Shown in pieces: positions 1-5,370 of a stretch of DNA of 6,936 bases. The position numbers were made by a program, and so were the translations under genes. Each line of letters begins with the position of its first letter. The stretch's first letter is position 1. The notes beneath the pieces are model-generated. The model was not told the origin of the DNA. It did no database searches and saw nothing but the letters and a program-made list of their open reading frames with translations. Origin of the DNA: Actinomycetes bacterium (GTDB lineage Bacteria > Actinomycetota > Acidimicrobiia > Acidimicrobiales > Palsa-688); NCBI GenBank assembly GCA_021819345.1, contig JAKARG010000171.1, forward strand, positions 1 through 6,936, in the 5' to 3' direction.

Positions 1-676
1 GATCTCGCTTGTCGCGATGCTTGGCGAAGAGGTCGGCGAGCACCCTGCCGACGCTGCTCTCGGACTTGGTGTGGCCCTCCTCCTCGGCGTTGGTCGAATC
101 GCAGAGCAGCAGGCGGACCCCTTCGCTGTCGGCGATCGCGCCGAGGTGGGCGAGGTCGGTGGTCCGGCCGTCGACCGGGGTGAGGTCGATCTTGAAGTCC
201 CCGGAGTGCAGGATCACCCCCTGGGGGGTATGGAAGGCGGTGGCGAAGCCGTGCGGCACAGAGTGGGTGACGGGGATGAACTCCACGTCGAAAGGCCCGA
301 TCATGCGCCGCTCGCCGTCCTTCACGGGGATCAGGGTCGTGCGGCCGAGCAGGCCGGCCTCCTCTATCCGGCTGCGAGCCAGTCCGAGGGAGAGCGCCGA
401 GCCGTAGATCGGGAACGACAGCTCCCGCAGCAGGTAGGACAGGCCGCCGCAATGGTCCTCGTGGCCGTGGGTGACGATGCAGCCCTCGACCCGATCGGCG
501 TTGTCCCGCAGGTAGGTGAAGTCCGGCAGGACCAGGTCGACCCCGGGCATGTCGTCGTCGGGGAACAAAAGGCCGCAGTCGAGGATCATGATCCGCCCGC
601 CGACCTCGACACACGCGCAGTTGCGGCCGATCTCCCCGAGCCCGCCGAGGAAGACGATCCGGACCGGATCAGCCAC
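1..676 (-). CDS. rnj: Ribonuclease J, N-terminal part (cut by window edge)
   Basis: Metallo-beta-lactamase/beta-CASP ribonuclease. It is a cytoplasmic enzyme with 5'-3' exonuclease and endonuclease activity in mRNA turnover and rRNA processing. I translated this frame by hand; the first 225 residues are visible, out of about 550 in the family. Residues 5-19 read VRIVFLGGLGEIGRN, the typical opening strand and loop. The zinc motif HGHEDH is at residues 70-75. Further metal-site elements are H138 in VTHSVPHG and D160 in HSGDFKID. LLLCDSTNAE (189-198) marks the approach to the beta-CASP domain, which lies outside the window. The GTG start at 676-674 gives VADPVRIVF, and no alternative start is near it upstream. 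The first 8 bases (GTGGCTGA) overlap the end of dapA including its stop, so translation is probably coupled to dapA. The dapA-rnj pairing is standard in actinomycetes. Identification is secure. Confidence 0.95.
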   Translation of the reverse strand, partial: MADPVRIVFLGGLGEIGRNCACVEVGGRIMILDCGLLFPDDDMPGVDLVLPDFTYLRDNADRVEGCIVTHGHEDHCGGLSYLLRELSFPIYGSALSLGLARSRIEEAGLLGRTTLIPVKDGERRMIGPFDVEFIPVTHSVPHGFATAFHTPQGVILHSGDFKIDLTPVDGRTTDLAHLGAIADSEGVRLLLCDSTNAEEEGHTKSESSVGRVLADLFAKHRDKRD

Positions 677-1601
677 GCGAGGGTCCCGCTGCCACCGCCG
701 GCACCGCCGGGCGTCCCAAGCCGGCGAGGATCCCAGCCGCTGCTTCGGCCAGGCCCGGCGGCTCGGGGCCCATCGGCGGCCGGCACGCGCCCCCGGGCTG
801 GCCGAGGACCCGCAGCATCGCCTTGGTCGGCACCGGGTTCGGAGCCTCCTCGCTCGACTGGAACCGGTGCGAGGGCACCAGTCGGGCGTTGAGCGCCCGG
901 GCGTGGTCCACGTCGCCCTTGCGGAAGGCGCCGACCATCTCGCCCACCTCCGGGGCGGCCCAGTGGCTCTCGACCGAGATGACCCCGACGGCGCCGACGG
1001 CGAGCAGCGGGAGGGTGTCGCCGTCGTTGCCCGAGTACAGCTCGAAGCCGTCTGGGGCCTCGGCGACCAGGGCGGCCGAGCCGGCGGGGTTGGCGGTGGC
1101 GTCCTTGACGCCGGCGAGCACCCCCTCGGCGGCGAGGCGCACGATGACCTCCGGCGCAACCTTGCGGCCGGTGCGCACCGGGATGTCGTAGAGCAGGACC
1201 GGAAGGTCTCCGGCGGCGTCCTTGATCGCCCGCAGGTGGGCCTCGATGCCCGCCTGGGAGGGGCGGCTGTAGTAAGGGGTGACCGCGAGGATGCCCGCCA
1301 CGCCGGCGGCGAGCGCATCCGCAGTCAGCTCGGCCGAGTGGGCGGTATCCGCGGTGGAGGTCCCGGCGATCACCGGCACGTCGACAGCCGACACCACCGC
1401 CCGCCAGAGCCTGGACTTCTCGTCGTCGCCGAGCGTCGGGCTCTCCCCGGTGGTGCCGGTGACCACCAGGCCGTCGTTGCCCTGCTCGACGAGGAAGCGG
1501 GCCAGGCGGGCAGCGCCGTCGAGGTCGAGCCCGCCGGCGGCGTCGAAGGGCGTGGCCATCGCCACGAGCACCGCCCCGAAGCGCCCCGTGCCACCGGTCA
1601 T
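669..1601 (-). CDS. dapA: 4-hydroxy-tetrahydrodipicolinate synthase
   Basis: Condenses pyruvate with aspartate semialdehyde in the first committed step of lysine/diaminopimelate synthesis, in the cytoplasm. The protein has 310 residues and is a single TIM barrel of the DapA family. Visible signatures are ATPF (16-19), GTTGESPTL (49-57; the two threonines match the proton-relay Thr44/45 of E. coli), VTPYYSRPSQ (107-116), the catalytic tyrosine Y138 with R143 in LYDIPVRTG, and the Schiff-base lysine K166 in GVKDAT. SGNDGD (190-195) and NPVPTKAML (255-263) are the usual later motifs. It is longer than the about 292-residue E. coli enzyme because of an Ala/Pro/Gly-rich tail from about residue 293, whose coding sequence overlaps the RNase J start by 8 bp. 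The ATG at 1601 begins MTGGTGRFGAV. An AGGG about 7 nt upstream is a weak ribosome site. All catalytic residues are present, so it should be active. Confidence 0.96.
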   Translation of the reverse strand: MTGGTGRFGAVLVAMATPFDAAGGLDLDGAARLARFLVEQGNDGLVVTGTTGESPTLGDDEKSRLWRAVVSAVDVPVIAGTSTADTAHSAELTADALAAGVAGILAVTPYYSRPSQAGIEAHLRAIKDAAGDLPVLLYDIPVRTGRKVAPEVIVRLAAEGVLAGVKDATANPAGSAALVAEAPDGFELYSGNDGDTLPLLAVGAVGVISVESHWAAPEVGEMVGAFRKGDVDHARALNARLVPSHRFQSSEEAPNPVPTKAMLRVLGQPGGACRPPMGPEPPGLAEAAAGILAGLGRPAVPAVAAGPSRG

Positions 1602-1682
1602 CGAAGAACCCTGCTCACGGCCATGCCGGCGAGCCTACCGGTCCCGCGATGGCCCCGATCACGCCCTCACCGGCCCGGTGGG
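1602..1682 (-). promoter_or_regulatory. Spacer upstream of dapA with a possible -10 box
   Basis: An 81-bp gap separates the aldo/keto reductase stop from the dapA start. On the minus strand a TAGGCT hexamer (1637-1632) fits the actinobacterial -10 pattern TANNNT and would start transcription about 25 nt before the dapA ATG. No recognisable -35 is seen. A short palindrome, CACCGGCCCGGTG (1668-1680), lies just after the reductase stop; it is too short and lacks a T tract, so it is not a clear terminator. Whether dapA has its own promoter or is read through from the reductase cannot be decided from sequence. Confidence 0.25.
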
Positions 1683-2657
1683 TCAGCGCCCGATACTGCT
1701 CATGTCGGCGTAGCGGTCCCCCTCCGGGTTGCCCACCCGGGAGGCCAGCTCCTCGACCTCCTCGGCAGACAGCTCGACGTCGAGCGCGCCGAGGTTCTCC
1801 TCGAGGTAGCGCTGTCGCCTGGTCCCCGGGATCGGGACCACGTCGTCGCCGCGGGCGAGCACCCAGGCGAGGGCGAGCTGCGCCGGGGTGCAGCCCTTGG
1901 CGGCGGCGACCTCCTCCAAGGCGCCGACCAGGGCGCGGTTGCGCTCGAAGTTGCCGCCGGCCAGGCGGGGGAAGCGCCCCGAGCGGCGGCTGTCACCCTC
2001 GGCGAAGTCGTCCGGGGACCGGTAGGCGCCGGTGAGGATGCCCCGGCCGAGGGGGCTGTAGGCGACGAAGCCGATCCCGAGCCCCCGGGTCGTCGGGAGG
2101 ATCTCGGCCTCCACGTCCCGGCTGAAGAGGCTGTGCTCGGTCTGCAGGGCGGCGATCGGGTGGACGGCGTGCGCCCGGCGGATCGTGGCCGGTGCAGCCT
2201 CCGACAACCCGAGGTAGCGGACCTTGCCCGCCTCGACCAGGCTCGCCATCGCTCCGACGGTCTCCTCGATCGGGACGTCGGTGTCGACTCGGTGCTGGTA
2301 GTAGAGGTCGATGTGGTCGACCCCGAGGCGCCGCAGCGATGCGTCACAGGCCGACACCACGTACTCGGGGCGCCCGTTGATCCCCACCCGGCTGCCGTCG
2401 GGGAGGCGCTCGTTGCCGAACTTGGTGGCGACGACGACCTCGTCACGCCGGCCGGCGATCGCCCGGCCGACCAGCACCTCGTTGGTGAACGGCCCGTACA
2501 TGTCGGCGGTGTCCAAGAAGCTGCAGCCGAGCTCCAGGGCACGCCGGATCGTCGCGATCGACTCCTCGTCGTCCCGAGGCCCGTAGAACTCCGACATCCC
2601 CATGCAGCCGAGGCCGATGGCGGAGACCTCGAGGGGACCGAGGAACCGGGTGCGCAT
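1683..2657 (-). CDS. Aldo/keto reductase, AKR13-like (YakC/perakine reductase type)
   Basis: NAD(P)H-dependent oxidoreductase of the aldo/keto reductase superfamily, expected to reduce an aldehyde or ketone; the substrate is not evident. It has 324 residues, the full single (alpha/beta)8-barrel length. The catalytic tetrad is in place: D49 and Y54 in FLDTADMYG, K79 in VATKFG, and H122 in YYQHRVD. The context PIEETVGAMASLVEAGKVRYLGLSE (129-153) is typical of the YakC/AKR13-like group. Further family marks are AYSPLGRGILTG (199-210) and the cofactor-binding PIPGTRR (275-281). The ATG at 2657 is the natural family start (MRTRFLGPLEVSAIGLGCMGMS). It runs away from vapB across a shared divergent spacer and precedes dapA by 81 bp in the same direction. 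It has no known role in lysine synthesis and is not a standard neighbour of dapA, so it is probably an accessory insertion. The family assignment is secure; the function is not. Confidence 0.92.
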   Translation of the reverse strand: MRTRFLGPLEVSAIGLGCMGMSEFYGPRDDEESIATIRRALELGCSFLDTADMYGPFTNEVLVGRAIAGRRDEVVVATKFGNERLPDGSRVGINGRPEYVVSACDASLRRLGVDHIDLYYQHRVDTDVPIEETVGAMASLVEAGKVRYLGLSEAAPATIRRAHAVHPIAALQTEHSLFSRDVEAEILPTTRGLGIGFVAYSPLGRGILTGAYRSPDDFAEGDSRRSGRFPRLAGGNFERNRALVGALEEVAAAKGCTPAQLALAWVLARGDDVVPIPGTRRQRYLEENLGALDVELSAEEVEELASRVGNPEGDRYADMSSIGR

Positions 2658-2663
2658 GGCCCC

Positions 2664-2669
2664 ACCCTA
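2664..2669 (-). promoter_or_regulatory. Possible leaderless -10 box for the aldo/keto reductase
   Basis: On the minus strand TAGGGT (2669-2664) matches TANNNT and ends 6 nt before the ATG at 2657-2655. Transcription would then begin at or very near the start codon, as is common for leaderless actinobacterial mRNAs. No good -35 is visible. The G-rich stretch between the box and ATG could instead act as a weak ribosome site. Confidence 0.3.
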
Positions 2670-2681
2670 GGGGCGAGCGCA

Positions 2682-2702
2682 GCTCAGGAGCCCCTCCCGA
2701 GC
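2682..2702. repeat. Imperfect inverted repeat in the divergent spacer
   Basis: GCTC (2682-2685) pairs with GAGC (2699-2702), and GGAG (2687-2690) pairs with CTCC (2694-2697). There is one opposed mismatch (A2686/C2698) and a 3-base centre, CCC. It sits between the aldo/keto reductase and vapB, near where a reductase -35 would fall. It could be a regulator site or a chance GC-rich dyad. Confidence 0.45.
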
Positions 2703-2714
2703 CGCAGCACAACT

Positions 2715-2763
2715 GCTAGCCGCTAGCCGCACCCCATCTGCTAGCCGCGCCCCATCCGCTAGC
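2715..2763. repeat. Four GCTAGC palindromes in an 18-bp direct repeat, candidate vapBC operator
   Basis: The palindromic hexamer GCTAGC occurs at 2715-2720, 2722-2727, 2740-2745 and 2758-2763. The last three are exactly 18 bp apart, because an 18-bp unit is repeated: GCTAGCCGCACCCCATCT (2722-2739) and GCTAGCCGCGCCCCATCC (2740-2757) differ at two positions, and a third copy begins at 2758. The repeats end 10 bp before the vapB ATG and the last copy overlaps the putative -10 box. Ribbon-helix-helix antitoxins commonly bind short repeated or palindromic sites over their own promoter, so this is the likely VapB or VapBC operator. The repeat itself is seen directly; the binding role is inferred. 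Confidence 0.85.
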
Positions 2764-2765
2764 AT
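2760..2765 (+). promoter_or_regulatory. Probable -10 box of vapBC, leaderless
   Basis: TAGCAT fits TANNNT and lies 8 nt before the vapB ATG (2774), placing the transcription start at about 2772-2774, so the mRNA would be essentially leaderless. The box shares its first four bases with the last GCTAGC repeat, so a repressor bound there would block it. There is no convincing -35; the expected region near 2737-2742 lies within the repeats. Confidence 0.45.
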
Positions 2766-2773
2766 TGTGCGAC

Positions 2774-2992
2774 ATGAGGACAATCTACCTGCGAAACGTG
2801 CCCGACGAAGTGGTCGAGCGACTGGAGCGGCTGGCGTCCCGGGAGCGGATGTCGTTGTCGGCGGTGGCAGTGAGGGAGCTCGAGGAAGCTTCCCGCCGGG
2901 TCGACAACGCGGCACTGCTCGGGCCGCTGCCGGACCTCGGCATCGACGTCGCGTCGGTCCTCGTCGACCTGGACGCCGGGCGCGAGAGGTGA
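2774..2992 (+). CDS. vapB: VapB-type antitoxin, ribbon-helix-helix
   Basis: Antitoxin of a type II toxin-antitoxin pair. It neutralises the neighbouring VapC nuclease by direct binding and usually represses its own operon. It has 72 residues from ATG 2774. Residues 1-9 (MRTIYLRNV) form the N-terminal DNA-binding beta strand. Residues 10-21 (PDEVVERLERLA) and about 27-41 (SLSAVAVRELEEASR) fit the two helices of a ribbon-helix-helix fold. Residues 45-72, with LPDLGIDVASVLVDLDAGR, resemble the tail that wraps the toxin active site in FitA/VapB-like antitoxins. A TTG three codons upstream (2765) is in frame but overlaps the putative -10 box, so I prefer the ATG. No Shine-Dalgarno sequence is seen, in keeping with leaderless translation. 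It overlaps vapC by 4 bp (GTGA). Confidence 0.9.
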   Translation: MRTIYLRNVPDEVVERLERLASRERMSLSAVAVRELEEASRRVDNAALLGPLPDLGIDVASVLVDLDAGRER

Positions 2993-3372
2993 TCGTCGTC
3001 GACGCGTCGGCAGCGATCTCCGCGTTGCTCAACGCCGGCCCCGCTCGGGCCGCACTGGCAGACGAGCAGGCTCACGCTCCCCACCTGATCGATCCCGAGG
3101 TTGCCAACGCGCTCCGCCGGGGCGTCGCTCGCTCGCTGATCGAGCCCGGCGATGCTCGCAGCGCACTGGAGCGGTGGCGCCGGCTCGGCTTGCTGCGCCA
3201 TGCGACCTTCCCCCTGCTGGAGCGCGTCTGGCAGCTCCGGGACAACCTCTCCGCCTACGACGCCTCCTATGTTGCGCTGGCCGAAGCTCTCGGCTGCGCG
3301 CTGCTCAGCGCGGACGCCAGGATCGCGCGCTCCCCCGAGATCACCTGCCCCGTCACCATCGTCCCGCGCTGA
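2989..3372 (+). CDS. vapC: VapC-type PIN-domain ribonuclease toxin
   Basis: Toxin of the VapBC pair: a Mg-dependent PIN-domain endoribonuclease. VapC family members typically cut tRNA or rRNA and so arrest translation; the target here cannot be read from sequence. It has 127 residues, the normal size. The acidic active-site set is complete: D5 in VIVVDASA, E37 in DPEVANALRR, D91 in AYDASYVALAEAL, and D109 in LLSADARIA. The start is GTG 2989, whose GTGA overlaps the vapB stop codon, so translation should be coupled to the antitoxin. The longer open frame upstream is out-of-frame vapB sequence and does not encode a PIN domain. The gene faces the PBP gene tail to tail across 68 bp. All catalytic residues are intact, so it is likely functional rather than decaying. 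Confidence 0.93.
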   Translation: MIVVDASAAISALLNAGPARAALADEQAHAPHLIDPEVANALRRGVARSLIEPGDARSALERWRRLGLLRHATFPLLERVWQLRDNLSAYDASYVALAEALGCALLSADARIARSPEITCPVTIVPR

Positions 3373-3384
3373 GCCCCCGGACGC

Positions 3385-3428
3385 TACCGAGGGCGCGGGC
3401 CCGAGCGCGGGAGCGCCGGCGCTCGGTA
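3385..3428. terminator. GC-rich inverted repeats between convergent vapC and PBP genes
   Basis: TACCGAG (3385-3391) pairs with CTCGGTA (3422-3428). Inside it, GGCGC (3392-3396) can pair with GCGCC (3413-3417). A separate perfect 14-bp palindrome, GAGCGCCGGCGCTC, occupies 3411-3424 and would compete with the larger stem. The element lies in the 68-bp gap between two genes that end facing each other, where a bidirectional terminator is expected. Neither side has a T tract, which is common in high-GC actinomycetes but lowers certainty. Confidence 0.45.
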
Positions 3429-3440
3429 CCTAGGCTCGCC

Positions 3441-5240
3441 TCAGTAGCCGAGCAGCGAGGTCTCCACCTTGCCGTCGATCGTCGGGACCGAGGTGTCCGC
3501 CGGCGCCGGCTGCGGTCCGTAGGAAGGGATCCCGAAGTCGAGGATGGCATCCCGGGCGATCTCGGAGAACGCCGGCGCCGCCGCCTGGGCGCCGTACATC
3601 TTGCTCCCCTCGACGACCACCACCGCGGCCAGCTCCGGGTGCTGGGCCGGGTAGTAGCCGGCGAAGGTGGCGTCGGTGCGGGTCAGCGAGTACTGGCCGT
3701 CGGGCAGGATGATGTTCGAGGTGCCGGTCTTGCCGGCGATCGCATAGCCGTGGACCTGGGCGTTGGGGCCCGTGCCGCTCGAGACGACCTGCTCGAACAT
3801 CGGGGTCATCGCCGAGGCCACCCACGCCGGCACCACCCGGTGCGGGGCAGGGAGCGGGACCGCGTGGCGGTGGCCGTGGGGGCCGACGAGCGCCCCCACC
3901 ACGTGCGGCGTGTGGTAGACCCCGCCGTCGGCGATCGCCGCGTAGGCACCGGCGAGCTGCACCGGGGTCACCGCCTGGGCCTCCCCGAAGGCAAGGGTGG
4001 CGAGGGTGGTCCCGGAGAACTGCGACAGGGTGGGAACGAGCCCCGCCGACTCGCCGGGGAACCCGGGCACCACCATCCGGCCGAACCCGTAGGCGTGCTC
4101 GTAGTGCAGCAGGTTGGCCGCGCCGAGGCGCTGGGCGATCTCGGTCGCCCCGATGTTGGAGGACTGGGCGAGCACCCCGGTGATGCTCAGCTGCTCGTCG
4201 GGGTGGGCTTCGGCGTCGCGGATGTAGGTGCCGTTCACGAGCAGCGCCGGGGGGATGTTGAGCACCGTCGTCGGGGTGATCACGTGGTGGGTGAGGGCTC
4301 CGGAGACCGTCACCAGCTTGGCGACCGAGCCCGGCTCGTAGACGTGGGTGAAGGCGGTGGCCGACGACGCCGGCACTGCGGTGTGGTTCGGCCCGGCGAC
4401 GAGGTCGCTCACCGCGAGGATCGCCCCGGTGTGGACGTCTTCGACCACCGCGGTGGCCCAGTCGCCGCCCGTGCGGCGCAGGTCGGCGGCGAGGGTCTGC
4501 TCGACTTGGTACTCGAGGCCCGGGTCGATGGTGGTGAGCACGTCGCCGCCGGGCAGCGCCGGCTGCTCGTGGATGGTCCCGCCGGGCACCGGCTGGCCCT
4601 CGGGGTCCACGACGGTGACGAGCTCGCCGGGGTGCCCGGTCAGGTAACGGTTGTACTCGTACTCGAGGCCGGAGACCCCGTTGCCGGCTGCGTCGATCGC
4701 CCCGAGCAGCGGGGCGGCCAGGTTGCCGTCGGGGTGGTAGCGCACCGGGAGCTGCTCGACGCCGATCCCGGGCAGCCCGAGGCTGGCCACCTTGGTGGCG
4801 ACCGCCGAGGACGTCGCTGTGGCCAGCACCACGTAGGTGGTCCGCTCGAGCAGGTCAGACTCGAGGGTCGCAACCGGCTGGTGAAGGACCCGCGCCAGCA
4901 CGCTGGCCTCGGTGCTGACCGCGGTGATCTCCCCCGGGTCGGCGAAGATCGTCGGTCGCATCTCGGAGAAGGCCAGCTCGTCGCCGTTGGCGGCGAGGAT
5001 CGAGCCACGCACCGCCGGCAGCACCACGCTGCGGATGTCCTGGCTCTCCGCGGTCTTCTGGTAGGTGGAGGCGTCGAGCAGCTGGACCACGGTGAGCTTG
5101 CCGGCGATGGCGGTGAAGGCCAGCGCGGCGACCACGAGCATGACCGTCACCCGCCGGCGGGAGTAGCGCGGCAGGCCGCTGCGGCGGTGGGCGCCACGGC
5201 GAGCGGAGCGGGCGCGGCTGCGGGGCGGCTCGGCGGTCAT
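3441..5240 (-). CDS. Class B penicillin-binding protein, FtsI/PBP2-type D,D-transpeptidase
   Basis: Membrane-anchored enzyme that cross-links peptidoglycan stem peptides outside the cell. It has 599 residues. An Arg-rich cytoplasmic tail (1-30) is followed by one membrane helix (about 31-47, VTVMLVVAALAFTAIAG). RGSI (78-81) opens the dimerisation/pedestal domain, roughly to residue 225. The transpeptidase domain spans about 260-570, with the acylated serine and lysine in EPGSVAK (S305, K308), the SSN motif at 360-362, and KTGT at 504-507. There are no PASTA repeats. The usual RGxIxDRNG stretch reads RGSILAANG, lacking the Asp-Arg. The ATG at 5240 is the only sensible start and keeps the basic tail. 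The gene lies 130 bp downstream of dapB on the same strand. Being outside an mra/mur cluster in this window, it may be a division PBP or a second, specialised class B enzyme. Confidence 0.93.
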   Translation of the reverse strand: MTAEPPRSRARSARRGAHRRSGLPRYSRRRVTVMLVVAALAFTAIAGKLTVVQLLDASTYQKTAESQDIRSVVLPAVRGSILAANGDELAFSEMRPTIFADPGEITAVSTEASVLARVLHQPVATLESDLLERTTYVVLATATSSAVATKVASLGLPGIGVEQLPVRYHPDGNLAAPLLGAIDAAGNGVSGLEYEYNRYLTGHPGELVTVVDPEGQPVPGGTIHEQPALPGGDVLTTIDPGLEYQVEQTLAADLRRTGGDWATAVVEDVHTGAILAVSDLVAGPNHTAVPASSATAFTHVYEPGSVAKLVTVSGALTHHVITPTTVLNIPPALLVNGTYIRDAEAHPDEQLSITGVLAQSSNIGATEIAQRLGAANLLHYEHAYGFGRMVVPGFPGESAGLVPTLSQFSGTTLATLAFGEAQAVTPVQLAGAYAAIADGGVYHTPHVVGALVGPHGHRHAVPLPAPHRVVPAWVASAMTPMFEQVVSSGTGPNAQVHGYAIAGKTGTSNIILPDGQYSLTRTDATFAGYYPAQHPELAAVVVVEGSKMYGAQAAAPAFSEIARDAILDFGIPSYGPQPAPADTSVPTIDGKVETSLLGY

Positions 5241-5370
5241 GGCGCCCGAGGTACTACCACGCCGGCGCCCGCGATCGGTGTCATTCGCGCCGCGGCCAGC
5301 ACCGGCGGCGGGTCACATCCCGACCAGAGCTGCTGCGAGACCGGCCTGCGTCGGCGCCACGGCGGCCCGG
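5241..5370 (-). other. Spacer between dapB and the PBP gene
   Basis: These 130 bp hold no recognised gene. On the minus strand a 15-codon frame (5284-5237, MTPIAGAGVVVPRAP) ends on a TGA that overlaps the PBP ATG as ATGA; it has no visible ribosome site and may be chance. An ATGACA hexamer at the same place resembles a -35, but no -10 sits at the right distance. No terminator-like hairpin with a T tract follows dapB, so read-through from dapB into the PBP gene is possible. Confidence 0.4.

Noticed and set aside
516..2726. Long plus-strand open frame (736 codons) opposite dapA and the aldo/keto reductase
   Set aside because: It crosses two well-supported minus-strand genes and their spacer, has the same compositional bias, and shows no family motif.
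2715..2763. CRISPR array or mobile element end
   Set aside because: The repeated unit is only 18 bp with no unique spacers, and no cas, transposase or integrase gene lies in the window.
2765..2773. TTG start for vapB three codons upstream of the ATG
   Set aside because: The codon overlaps the likely -10 box, and the ATG gives the usual MRTIYLRN beginning of the antitoxin strand.
2767..2988. Extended VapC reading frame upstream of GTG 2989
   Set aside because: The extra 74 codons overlap vapB in another frame and are Arg/Gly-rich; the PIN domain begins at VIVVDAS right after the GTG.
5237..5284. Promoter for the PBP gene based on an ATGACA -35-like hexamer
   Set aside because: The nearest -10-like sequence (TAGTAC) is about 22 bp away and poorly matched, so the spacing does not support a promoter.
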